This document shows, in pieces, positions 5,397-12,019 of a stretch of DNA of 12,019 nt (the stretch's first letter is position 1; every line of letters starts with the position of its first letter). The position numbers and the translations under genes are program-made. The DNA is from Eubacterium sp. TM05-53 (GTDB lineage: Bacteria; Bacillota_I; Bacilli_A; Erysipelotrichales; Erysipelotrichaceae). The stretch covers positions 1 through 12,019 of the forward strand of contig NZ_QSPK01000069.1 in NCBI RefSeq assembly GCF_003436425.1, given 5' to 3'. Below the pieces are notes generated by a model, which worked only from the letters and a program-made list of their open reading frames with translations, was not told the DNA's origin and did no database searches.

Positions 5397-7271
5397 TTAT
5401 GCACGGACAATGTATGATTTTACTTTGTCTTTTTTCTTGTGTACGACAAATACTTTACAATGGAACGGTTCACCATCTAAGAATAATACTTTCTTTCCTT
5501 TGTATATTTCCTTATGGAAAATCGCAATACTATAAGATTCATCTTCTGAAAGTATAAATTTTCTAGTGTGTACAATCGCATCCTCTAGTTTTGTATCGTT
5601 GTTTTGAAGAACAAAATCGTCTTTTGCTTCAATCGCTTTATCTACAAAACAAATGCATTGTTCTAAATGATCTGTAAAGTCTTGTTCAAAATATAAAACG
5701 TCATGATCTAATTCTTCATTATAGCGAAGGGAACAGGACTCAACATGTTTTGTGTATGGAATATTTGATACGAGTTGTAGTCCTTTTAAATCACTAGCTT
5801 CTGGATCTAAATGGAAACGTGTAATCGCATGATGGTTACCATCTTCTTTTACTTCATCTACAATCATCCATACGCCTGCATCTAATACAACCATTTTTCT
5901 TGTCCATACCTGTAATGGCTCATGTCCTAATAGTGTTCCTTCATAGTAGTGAATACCATCTTTATGATATGAATAGTTCTTTAATGGAACACCAAAATCT
6001 TCATATCCCCAACTATCCTTAGGTACACAAGAGCAGTGTTCATCTACAATTACACCATTATGACTTGCCATGGATTTTAGCTTTACTCGTAGTGGATGAT
6101 CTTCACGATATGTGAATCGTCCTGCATCAATACATACAGGATTTCCTTTATAGTAAATCGATACATGTAAGTTATCACTATGTCCATGCCCACTGCCTAA
6201 TGATCCGTTAGTAAACATGGTAAAATTGGCATCTTCTTTCCAAGAATTTCTGGATGTATACATACCACTATCTTTTCCATCAAAGTTTAGTTCATTGGAT
6301 TCCATAGCTTGCATATTTTGATATGTTCTGGCATTTTTAGCTCCTAATGTATATAAAGATTCAATGTCAAAAGAATGAAATGCGATCAACTTCCATGTGG
6401 GTTCATTAAATAAGAAACTAGCTCGTGTCATAACATCTTGAATGTTACTTCTGTCTGTATCACCGAATGTTTCAATTTCTTTATGAGGGGTAGCCTGTAA
6501 GAAGATGGCTTTTGCGAGTGCATGAATTTGTGGCAATGTTTGATTTGAATAATACATAGCTTTCATGCAGTAGTTTAAAACTTCAATATGATACATTGTC
6601 GATTGTTCCCAATGCATGCCATCCGGATAAACTTGTGCTTGAATCTGTCTTTTCCATTCATTCAATGCCCAAGTGTAGATGTCACTTTGTTCTTCAATCA
6701 TAGGTAATACGCTAATCATAGCGCATGTTTGAATGCTTCCCCAGTTTGAAGTGATGTATTTTGGAATGTAATGTTCTTTTAAATATGCACACTGATCCAA
6801 CATTGATTTTGAGATTGTTAGTATTTCTTCATCACTTAATAAATTGTTTGCGTATAAATAGGGTAGGGCTTCAAAGAAATTCATTAAACGAATGCCTGTA
6901 TCCAATGTTCTTGTACTTGGTTCTGGCTGAATGGTTGGATGTGCTTTGATCCAATTCAATATAAGTGTTTTGGCATATTCAATATGATTTGATAAAACAA
7001 GATAGTTTAAGTAGTCCATACGATTCAGCATGAAGCACCATTCTTCATCATCATTCAATTGAATATTCCAGTCTAATGTTTCTAACTTGTAAGGAATCTG
7101 ACAGCGTTCCATGTCCCACGGCTTATCAAAAGTAAAAATGTTTTGAATCAGTTCTTCTGCTTTTCTTTTTACTAGAACTTGATCTTCTTCTGTTAATAAT
7201 TCTTTTACGTGTAATACATCTTTTTTATCTGCCAAAAATTGTAGTTGTTTTTTAATGTAGGTTAAATTCAT
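5397..7271 (-). CDS. heparinase II/III-family protein, cytosolic polysaccharide or oligosaccharide lyase
   Basis: Lyases of this family cleave uronic-acid glycosidic bonds by beta-elimination. The 624-residue product shows an N-terminal alpha-helical toroid with TSNWGS (174-179), DGMHWEQSTMYH (217-228) and FGDTDRSN (269-276). The beta-sandwich region with the family hallmark GHGHSDNL (361-368) and IDAGRFTY (381-388) follows, then SHNG (403-406). Tyr227, His228 and His404 are candidate catalytic residues by position. There is no signal peptide, unlike secreted heparinases, so it acts inside the cell, presumably on saccharides imported by the PTS. Similar genes sit beside the PTS in streptococcal GAG loci. 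Substrate (hyaluronan, chondroitin or heparin type) is not determined by the sequence. Translation starts after AAGGAG five bases upstream, but an intrinsic terminator separates it from the IID gene. Confidence 0.87.
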   Translation of the reverse strand: MNLTYIKKQLQFLADKKDVLHVKELLTEEDQVLVKRKAEELIQNIFTFDKPWDMERCQIPYKLETLDWNIQLNDDEEWCFMLNRMDYLNYLVLSNHIEYAKTLILNWIKAHPTIQPEPSTRTLDTGIRLMNFFEALPYLYANNLLSDEEILTISKSMLDQCAYLKEHYIPKYITSNWGSIQTCAMISVLPMIEEQSDIYTWALNEWKRQIQAQVYPDGMHWEQSTMYHIEVLNYCMKAMYYSNQTLPQIHALAKAIFLQATPHKEIETFGDTDRSNIQDVMTRASFLFNEPTWKLIAFHSFDIESLYTLGAKNARTYQNMQAMESNELNFDGKDSGMYTSRNSWKEDANFTMFTNGSLGSGHGHSDNLHVSIYYKGNPVCIDAGRFTYREDHPLRVKLKSMASHNGVIVDEHCSCVPKDSWGYEDFGVPLKNYSYHKDGIHYYEGTLLGHEPLQVWTRKMVVLDAGVWMIVDEVKEDGNHHAITRFHLDPEASDLKGLQLVSNIPYTKHVESCSLRYNEELDHDVLYFEQDFTDHLEQCICFVDKAIEAKDDFVLQNNDTKLEDAIVHTRKFILSEDESYSIAIFHKEIYKGKKVLFLDGEPFHCKVFVVHKKKDKVKSYIVRA

Positions 7272-7282
7272 AAAGTCTCCTT

Positions 7283-7314
7283 AAAAAAGAAAAGGAAGCA
7301 AACTTGCTTCCTTT
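7283..7314 (-). terminator. intrinsic terminator inside the operon, between IID and the lyase
   Basis: AAAGGAAGCAA (7291-7301) and TTGCTTCCTTT (7304-7314) form an 11-bp perfect inverted repeat; in RNA about 10 bp with a 4-base loop. On the minus strand TCTTTTTT follows. The gap to the lyase start is only 48 bases and shows no promoter, so the lyase depends on read-through or on a processed transcript. Confidence 0.8.
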
Positions 7315-7319
7315 ATTTG

Positions 7320-8135
7320 TTAGGCTAAGATTCCTAAGCAACTTAATGCAACACCGATAACAACAGTGATTAATACTAACCAATAAGTTGTAACACCTTT
7401 TTTCTTGATTAAGTAATACATTAATGCTGTATATAATACTGGTAATAATGCAGGAGCAACTTTATCTAACATTGCCTGAATATCTACTGTAGATTGTTTA
7501 ACACCTTCTTCAATAGCACCAGCTGAGAATGTGATTGCGACGTTCATTTTAACGAATGTAGCAGCTAAACCAGCGATAACAGTAACACCGATCATGCTTG
7601 CAGCTTCAGAAATAACACCCATCTTTTCTGATAATTTGTCAATCATGCTTGTTCCTAGACGACGTCCATATCCACCCATAACAAGTTTGATTGCTAATAA
7701 TGTAACGTTTTCGCAGATTAAGAATAATAATGGAGCGATTGCTACACCATCCATAGCCATAGAAGCAAAGATAGTTGAGAACAATGGAGCAATACAGAAT
7801 TGTGATAATGAGTCACCGATACCAGCTAAAGGACCCATCAATGCCATTTTGATACCACGGATTTCATCGTATTCCATTCCGTTTTCTGCCATTGCCAAGT
7901 GGATAGAAGTGATAAATGGTAAGAAGTTAGGGTTTGTGTTATAGAATTCACAGTTGTTTTCTAATTCTTCAGCCAATTTAGCTGGGTTATCACCATACAA
8001 TTTTTTGAATGCAGGATACATTACTAAAGCGTATCCTAAACCTTGATAGTTACTATAGTTAAAACCATTTTGTAAGAAGTAAGCACGTAATGTAGTCTTA
8101 GTGTAATCCTTCTTTGTTAATTTAGATCCAGTCAT
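7320..8135 (-). CDS. PTS mannose/N-acetylgalactosamine-family IID membrane component
   Basis: The 271-residue protein is a IID subunit of the mannose-type (Man family) phosphotransferase system, which forms the sugar channel together with IIC. The N-terminal cytoplasmic part reads LQNGFNYSNYQGLGYALVMY (about 21-40) followed by PAFKKLYG, the family signature region. GPLAGIGDSL (101-110) is the conserved IID loop. Hydrophobic segments follow at about 126-150, 176-200, 222-242 and at the extreme C terminus. It overlaps the IIC gene by 14 bases, with its RBS (GAGGAGGT) inside the IIC coding end, indicating coupled translation. Expected substrates are unsaturated GAG disaccharides or GalNAc-type sugars. 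Confidence 0.93.
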   Translation of the reverse strand: MTGSKLTKKDYTKTTLRAYFLQNGFNYSNYQGLGYALVMYPAFKKLYGDNPAKLAEELENNCEFYNTNPNFLPFITSIHLAMAENGMEYDEIRGIKMALMGPLAGIGDSLSQFCIAPLFSTIFASMAMDGVAIAPLLFLICENVTLLAIKLVMGGYGRRLGTSMIDKLSEKMGVISEAASMIGVTVIAGLAATFVKMNVAITFSAGAIEEGVKQSTVDIQAMLDKVAPALLPVLYTALMYYLIKKKGVTTYWLVLITVVIGVALSCLGILA

Positions 8136-8904
8136 CGTGTTCTACCTCCTCAGTTGCAGCTTGTGCGACAGCGACATTTCCAGCATCGTTATAGTGTTTT
8201 AATGCGAATACAGTTCCGACAATAGCAATACCGATTACTGGTACGCCTAAATAAGCGGCTAAGAAGTATCCTAATAATGCGAATGGAACAACTTCTTTCT
8301 TTAACATAACGCTCATGATCATAGCAAAACCGATAGCAGGTAACATACCACCAGCAACAGTTAATCCTTTTAATAACCAAGCTGGTACTAATGCTACTAA
8401 TTTACTTAATGTATCCATACTATATGCACCTAAGAATCCTAATAAGAATCCAACAAGAGCAAATAACAAGATTGTTAAGTTAGAGTGTAAACGGAATTTT
8501 CCAAAGTCTTGTTTTTTCAATGCATTGTTTGCACTTTCTGGTGCACCTGCACGAACTGTATAAATAGCTGTTTGTAAGAATTGGATTGCGACTGCAAAAG
8601 GAATAGATAATGATAATGCACTTTCTGGTGTAACACCATCCATAGTGATTGCCATCAATGTACCAATGATACCAGGTCCGATTGGGTTAGGAGGAACAGT
8701 TCCACCGGCACCAACACCGAATCCCATAAATGCTAATTCAGCGATTGCTCCACATTGCAATGCTGTTTTTAAATCTCCACATACGACACCAACACCGAAA
8801 CTTAAAACTAGAGCACGGTTAGTGAAAATACCCCATAACATTCCCGAGTAACAGAATGCTGTCCATAGACCGATGATTACGGCCTGTAACAATGTAATTT
8901 GCAT
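8122..8904 (-). CDS. PTS mannose/N-acetylgalactosamine-family IIC membrane component
   Basis: The 260-residue, highly hydrophobic product is the IIC permease subunit of a mannose-type PTS. It starts with MQITLLQAVIIGLW and carries the conserved loop GFGVGAGGTVPPNPIGPG (61-78), followed by repeated hydrophobic segments to about residue 240 and a short acidic tail (EEVEHDDWI). It has no catalytic residue of its own; IIB passes phosphate to the sugar as it crosses. RBS AGGAGA nine bases upstream; 12 bases separate it from the IIB gene. The symbol agaW is used for such genes in streptococci, but I leave it blank because the substrate is inferred. Confidence 0.93.
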   Translation of the reverse strand: MQITLLQAVIIGLWTAFCYSGMLWGIFTNRALVLSFGVGVVCGDLKTALQCGAIAELAFMGFGVGAGGTVPPNPIGPGIIGTLMAITMDGVTPESALSLSIPFAVAIQFLQTAIYTVRAGAPESANNALKKQDFGKFRLHSNLTILLFALVGFLLGFLGAYSMDTLSKLVALVPAWLLKGLTVAGGMLPAIGFAMIMSVMLKKEVVPFALLGYFLAAYLGVPVIGIAIVGTVFALKHYNDAGNVAVAQAATEEVEHDDWI

Positions 8905-8916
8905 ATTTTTTATCTC

Positions 8917-9408
8917 CTATAAATAATTTTTAATATCTACTAATACACTTCCATCAGAACCACTTGGTGTAGTTTGTGTATTAAATTCAACGTTATACTT
9001 TTCAATCATTTCTTTTAATGCGGCCTTGTCTTCAGCACCTAAGAAAATAGAACGAGTTACTTTTTCTTTACCTTCACAGTTGTGAATGTTTCCAATGTTG
9101 ATTTGTTTGATTGGAACGCCACCTTCAACTAGGCGTAGAGCATCTTTACAATCTTTTACAATTAAGAAGATTGTTTGAGCAGGATTTGCCTTGTGAATGA
9201 TGTCGATAACTTTTTGTACTGAGTAAAAACGCATTGCGACATCCTTAGGAATAACAGTTTTCATTAATGTTTGTGCCATTGCATCTTGGCTAGCTTGATC
9301 GTTCGCAACGATGACTGTGTTAACGCCTAAAGATTTTACCCATAATTGACCTTGACCGTGAACTAAACGTTCATCAATACGTGTCATAACGATATTTGGT
9401 GTTGCCAT
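8917..9408 (-). CDS. PTS mannose/N-acetylgalactosamine-family IIB phosphocarrier
   Basis: This 163-residue cytoplasmic protein takes phosphate from IIA on a histidine and hands it to the incoming sugar. The motif RIDERLVHGQ (10-19) contains the phosphorylated His17. The remainder fits a free-standing IIB: ANDQASQD near 35-42, and GVPIKQINIGNIHNCEGK in the C-terminal half. It is not fused to a IIA domain and no IIA gene is adjacent. RBS AGGAGG is well placed, and the gene begins 18 bases after the GH88 stop codon, in one operon with it. Confidence 0.94.
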   Translation of the reverse strand: MATPNIVMTRIDERLVHGQGQLWVKSLGVNTVIVANDQASQDAMAQTLMKTVIPKDVAMRFYSVQKVIDIIHKANPAQTIFLIVKDCKDALRLVEGGVPIKQINIGNIHNCEGKEKVTRSIFLGAEDKAALKEMIEKYNVEFNTQTTPSGSDGSVLVDIKNYL

Positions 9409-9426
9409 TTTATCTCCTCCTTATTT

Positions 9427-10626
9427 TTACCAGTATGGATCCCATTGTTTGATTTGACGCATTAATGCTTCCATGTAGTAGTAGTCGCCCCAGATGTTTC
9501 CTTCATCTACGCCTTTACCACTGTGCCATGAATATACGCCATGATACAAGATTGGATCGCCTGGTTTGTGATCATTGTTTGTGTAGTTTTGAATCAATGA
9601 GCGAGTGATGTTGTCACAAGCTTTTTGATAAACCTTTTTACTTGGATCATCCTCTTTGATCCATTGATCCATTTCAAGCATTCCACATACTGCGATGGCA
9701 GCTGCACTTGAATCTCTTGATTGTTCTGGATCATTTGTGAAAATTAAATCCCAGTAACAAATATTGTCTTCTGGTAAACGATTTAAGAAATAGTTTGTCA
9801 TTCCTTTATATAGATCAACATATTCAGTGTTTTTAGTGTAGCGAACATTTAATGGGATTCCATAAATACCCCATGCCTGTCCACGTGCCCAAGAACTATC
9901 ATCTGAATATCCTTGACGTGTAGCACCATGACTAGGTCCTCCAGTTACTGGATCCATATAGAATGTGTGATATGCACTCGCATCATCACGAATTACATAT
10001 TTACAGCTTGTTGTGAAGTGTTTTGTTGCGGCATCCGCATAGTGATTATCACCAGTAACTTCACTTGCCCAATATAATAATGGGATATTTAACATGCAGT
10101 CGATAATGAATCGATAGTGTTCAGGACTATCTTTAGGTCCCCATGCCTGCAAGAACTGTCCCTTTTCTTGCCAACGCTCCATCAATTTATCAGCCGCCAA
10201 CAATGCAGCTTTTTTCGCATGTTCATTTTTTGTAAGCTTATAGCCACTTACGCAAGATAGCGAATATAAGAATCCAAGATCGTGGTGATCTAATTCAATT
10301 CGATTTTCAACACGGTACAAGAAGCTTTCGATATTTCGATCAGCTAACTCTTTATATTTCTCATCATTCGTATATTCATATGCCAACCACAACATTCCTG
10401 TCCAGAATCCATCTGTCCATTCGATATTGTCGATGATTGGATACTTCAAACCTTTAGTACATGAATATGGGAATCGATCTTTGAAATATTCCATATTTAA
10501 ATCAACTTGTTTTAAACATTCTTCAAACGCATTTGTTAGTTCTTCTTTTGTAAGGGCGGGTGTTGCTAAAAACTCTTGTTCTTTAGTAATTGGTTCGATA
10601 TTTACTGTACGTACCATACTCTCCAT
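9427..10626 (-). CDS. ugl: unsaturated glucuronyl hydrolase (GH88)
   Basis: GH88 enzymes hydrate the C4-C5 double bond of the unsaturated uronic acid left by GAG lyases, releasing it from the aminosugar. The 399-residue protein closely matches the streptococcal enzyme from recall. It has WTDGFWTGMLWLAYEY (70-85), LDHHDLGF with Asp116 and IIDCMLN with Asp176, the two catalytic acids. YSDDSSWARGQAWGIYG follows, and near the C terminus YSWHSGKGVDEGN. In the Streptococcus agalactiae enzyme Ser365, Ser368 and Lys370 of that last motif bind the C6 sulfate of chondroitin disaccharides; the equivalents here are Ser366, Ser369 and Lys371. There is no signal peptide, so it is cytosolic. The first ATG lies only two bases after GAGGAGG, while an ATG three codons on (10617) has an 11-base spacing, so the true start may be 10617. 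First gene of the operon, under operator O2. Confidence 0.93.
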   Translation of the reverse strand: MESMVRTVNIEPITKEQEFLATPALTKEELTNAFEECLKQVDLNMEYFKDRFPYSCTKGLKYPIIDNIEWTDGFWTGMLWLAYEYTNDEKYKELADRNIESFLYRVENRIELDHHDLGFLYSLSCVSGYKLTKNEHAKKAALLAADKLMERWQEKGQFLQAWGPKDSPEHYRFIIDCMLNIPLLYWASEVTGDNHYADAATKHFTTSCKYVIRDDASAYHTFYMDPVTGGPSHGATRQGYSDDSSWARGQAWGIYGIPLNVRYTKNTEYVDLYKGMTNYFLNRLPEDNICYWDLIFTNDPEQSRDSSAAAIAVCGMLEMDQWIKEDDPSKKVYQKACDNITRSLIQNYTNNDHKPGDPILYHGVYSWHSGKGVDEGNIWGDYYYMEALMRQIKQWDPYW

Positions 10627-10639
10627 AACCTCCTCAAAA

Positions 10640-10655
10640 AGTAAACTGGTTTACT
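10640..10655. promoter_or_regulatory. LacI-type operator O2 (at the GH88 promoter)
   Basis: AGTAAACTGGTTTACT has perfect 7-base arms around a central TG. It lies just downstream of the predicted transcription start of the GH88 operon and upstream of the RBS, a classic repression position. Confidence 0.78.
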
Positions 10656-10665
10656 AGACAACACC

Positions 10666-10694
10666 ATTATTGCACCTCAAAAATGGATTGTCAA
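10666..10694 (-). promoter_or_regulatory. promoter of the GH88-PTS-lyase operon
   Basis: On the minus strand a perfect TTGACA (10689-10694) is followed after 17 bases by AATAAT (10666-10671). Transcription would start near 10659, at the edge of O2. Confidence 0.8.
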
Positions 10695-10722
10695 CACATT
10701 TTGTTTAAAATTTAACAAACTT

Positions 10723-10736
10723 TGGGAACGCTTTCC
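10723..10736. promoter_or_regulatory. cre-like CcpA binding site
   Basis: TGGGAACGCTTTCC fits the cre consensus TGWAARCGYTWWCW at most positions and differs clearly from the LacI operators here. It lies between the two divergent promoters, about 70 bases upstream of the GH88 start of transcription and about 90 upstream of that of kdgA. It suggests that carbon catabolite control acts on the regulon. Confidence 0.55.
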
Positions 10737-10784
10737 TATAATATATACAAAAAGATCAAAAACGAATAATTCTCATTTTTTAAG

Positions 10785-10813
10785 TTGACAAAACCGGTTT
10801 ACTAAGATAGACT
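10785..10813 (+). promoter_or_regulatory. promoter of kdgA-kdgK
   Basis: A perfect TTGACA (10785-10790) is separated by 17 bases from TAGACT (10808-10813). Operator O3 fills the spacer. Confidence 0.78.
10787..10804. promoter_or_regulatory. LacI-type operator O3 (kdgA promoter spacer)
   Basis: The right half GGTTTACTA is perfect and the left half (AAAACC) partial, centred at 10795/10796 between the -35 and -10 boxes. Occupancy would exclude RNA polymerase. Confidence 0.6.
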
Positions 10814-10815
10814 AC

Positions 10816-10833
10816 AGGTGAACTGGTTTACTA
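10816..10833. promoter_or_regulatory. LacI-type operator O4 (kdgA transcription start)
   Basis: AGGTGAACTGGTTTACTA has a perfect right half and a left half matching at six of nine positions. Its centre (10824/10825) is 29 bp from that of O3 and lies at the predicted start of transcription. Confidence 0.68.
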
Positions 10834-10840
10834 AAGAGAA

Positions 10841-10857
10841 AAGTAAACGCGTACTAG
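10841..10857. promoter_or_regulatory. LacI-type operator O5 (kdgA leader)
   Basis: AAGTAAACGCGTACTAG shares the left half AGTAAACG with O1; the right half lacks two T residues relative to CGTTTACTA. Centre at 10849/10850, 25 bp past O4, inside the kdgA leader. Confidence 0.58.
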
Positions 10858-10893
10858 ACACACGCAAAAGTATAGAAAATGGAAGGTGGAACT

Positions 10894-11877
10894 ATGGAAT
10901 CGTATATGAATCGTATTTCCAACACAGGAATTGTACCTGTTGTTAAGATTCTAGAAAAAGAAGATGCATACCCATTAGCTAAGGCATTACTTAATGGTGG
11001 AATTGATGTTATCGAAGTTACATATCGTAGTGAACATGCAACAAGTGCAATTCAAACTATTTCTAAAGAATTACCCGATATGTTAGTCGGTGCTGGAACT
11101 GTATTATCTGTAGATCAGGCAAAAGAAGCTGTTGAAGCAGGAGCTAAATTTATTATTACACCTGGATTTAATACAAAAGTGGTTCAATGGTGTTTGGATC
11201 ATGGCGTAGAAGTATATCCTGGTGTATCAACAGCTAGTGAAATTGAAATGGCTCTTTCAATGGGATTAACACAATTGAAGTTTTTCCCTGCTGAATCAAG
11301 TGGAGGCGCTAAAAAATTAAAAGATCTTAGTGCTCCGTATGCGAACGTTCACTTTATGCCAACAGGAGGCATTAACACAAAGAACATGCACGATTATCTT
11401 GCACTACCAAATGTAGAGGCAATCGGTGGAAGTTTTATGTTGCCAAACGATTTAGTTGTCGCAAAAGACTGGGATGGAATTGAAGTCTTATCAAGAGCAG
11501 CCATCAAGAGTTTGTTGGATTTTCAGTTAATTCATGTTGGAATCAACACAAACAGTCCTGAAGAATCGAAACAAGTGACAGATACATTATGTTCTTTGTT
11601 CCACTTTACACAATACACAAAGCCAAAATCAAATTTTGCCGGTGTAGGATTTGAGGTTTTACATAAAAAAGGCCGTGGAGAAAATGGTCACATTGGAATC
11701 TATACTCCATATCCTGAAAAAGCGATGTATCACCTTTCTAAACAGGGGGTGAAATTTGTCGAAGAAAGTATTACACGTAATAAAAAGACAAATCGAATCA
11801 ACTTTGTTTATTTAGATTTAGAAATAGCTGGATTTGGTATCCATTTGATTAATCCAGATTTAAAGATGGAGATTTAA
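10894..11877 (+). CDS. kdgA: KDPG/KHG aldolase fused to a glyoxalase/VOC-like C-terminal domain
   Basis: The N-terminal part (about residues 1-207) is a complete class I 2-keto-3-deoxy-6-phosphogluconate aldolase, which splits KDPG into pyruvate and glyceraldehyde-3-phosphate. It shows VEVTYR-type Glu41 (IEVTYR), GAGTV (66-70), PGVSTASE (109-116), the Schiff-base Lys129 in KFFPAE, PTGGI (156-160) and GGSFM (178-182). Classical enzymes are about 200-215 residues long. Here about 115 further residues follow, opening with LIHVGINTNSPEES and containing FEVLHKKGRGENGHIGIY and LEIAGFGIHLI, like one glyoxalase/VOC module. No catalytic role can be assigned to that part. The start at 10894 has AAGGTGG four bases upstream; the in-frame ATG at 10879 would lie before that RBS. 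kdgK begins five bases after the stop codon. Under operators O3-O5. Confidence 0.9.
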   Translation: MESYMNRISNTGIVPVVKILEKEDAYPLAKALLNGGIDVIEVTYRSEHATSAIQTISKELPDMLVGAGTVLSVDQAKEAVEAGAKFIITPGFNTKVVQWCLDHGVEVYPGVSTASEIEMALSMGLTQLKFFPAESSGGAKKLKDLSAPYANVHFMPTGGINTKNMHDYLALPNVEAIGGSFMLPNDLVVAKDWDGIEVLSRAAIKSLLDFQLIHVGINTNSPEESKQVTDTLCSLFHFTQYTKPKSNFAGVGFEVLHKKGRGENGHIGIYTPYPEKAMYHLSKQGVKFVEESITRNKKTNRINFVYLDLEIAGFGIHLINPDLKMEI

Positions 11878-11882
11878 TAAAT

Positions 11883-12019
11883 ATGAAACAAAAAGTCGTT
11901 ACTTTTGGAGAGATTATGTTGCGTTTAGCACCAGAAGGATATTATCGCTTTGTACAAGCAGATACATTTGGTGCAACTTACGGTGGTGGAGAAGCCAATG
12001 TCGCTGTTTCTTTGGCAAA
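11883..12019 (+). CDS. kdgK: 2-keto-3-deoxygluconate kinase, PfkB family (5' part only)
   Basis: The window contains 45 complete codons. They read MKQKVVTFGEIMLRL, then FVQADTFGATYGGGEANVAV, the typical N terminus of PfkB-family sugar kinases with the substrate-binding GGGEANVA motif. With kdgA directly upstream, the likely reaction is ATP-dependent phosphorylation of 2-keto-3-deoxygluconate to KDPG, feeding the aldolase. GGAG at 11868-11871, inside the end of kdgA, is the probable RBS, with a rather long 11-base spacing. The ATP-binding part lies beyond the window edge. Confidence 0.88.
   Translation, partial: MKQKVVTFGEIMLRLAPEGYYRFVQADTFGATYGGGEANVAVSLA

Noticed and set aside
7531..7944. 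137-codon plus-strand reading frame opposite IID
   Set aside because: Antisense shadow of a clearly conserved PTS gene, with no RBS; long antisense frames are common opposite such genes.
10627..10893. Riboswitch in the divergent intergenic region
   Set aside because: The space is filled by two promoters, operators and a cre-like site, and the leaders are too short for a known riboswitch aptamer.

Overview
The window is AT-rich, with compact operons, AGGAGG-type ribosome binding sites and TTGACA/TATAAT-type promoters. This points to a low-GC Gram-positive (Bacillota), probably a host-associated one. The closest gene-order parallel I know is the streptococcal glycosaminoglycan (GAG) utilisation locus; an Erysipelotrichia-type gut bacterium would also fit. 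The species cannot be fixed from the sequence.

Right half (about 4260-12019): a GAG catabolic regulon. A minus-strand operon runs unsaturated glucuronyl hydrolase (GH88) -> mannose-family PTS IIB -> IIC -> IID -> cytosolic heparinase II/III-like lyase -> LacI-family regulator. Divergent on the plus strand are a KDPG aldolase with a C-terminal glyoxalase/VOC-like extension and the start of a PfkB-type 2-keto-3-deoxygluconate kinase, cut by the window edge. In the inferred pathway, unsaturated uronyl-aminosugar saccharides enter through the PTS and the GH88 enzyme releases the unsaturated uronate. After isomerisation and reduction by enzymes not in this window, KdgK and KdgA convert it to pyruvate and glyceraldehyde-3-phosphate. 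Five copies of a LacI-type operator related to TAGTAAAC(N)(N)GTTTACTA sit at the three promoters: one at the regulator gene, one at the GH88 gene, three at kdgA. A cre-like CcpA site lies in the divergent intergenic region. An intrinsic terminator inside the operon, between IID and the lyase, probably lowers expression of the lyase. No IIA component is encoded in the window.

Left half (1-4260): an accessory segment of small regulatory or stress modules. It holds a plus-strand Fic-domain protein with an inhibitory helix and a winged-helix tail, preceded by four phased CTCCCAA-type repeats. An apparently toxin-less RelB/DinJ-type antitoxin gene follows on the minus strand, with its own promoter. 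Next is a two-gene cassette of a DUF2975 membrane protein and a small Cro/C1-type regulator, with a probable operator between promoter and RBS. A decayed coding relic lies at about 2597-2863. An AAA+ ATPase of the DUF4143 type has a 24-bp perfect palindrome upstream. The first 66 bases may be the tail of a further gene. I saw no tRNA, rRNA, CRISPR array, insertion sequence or transposase.
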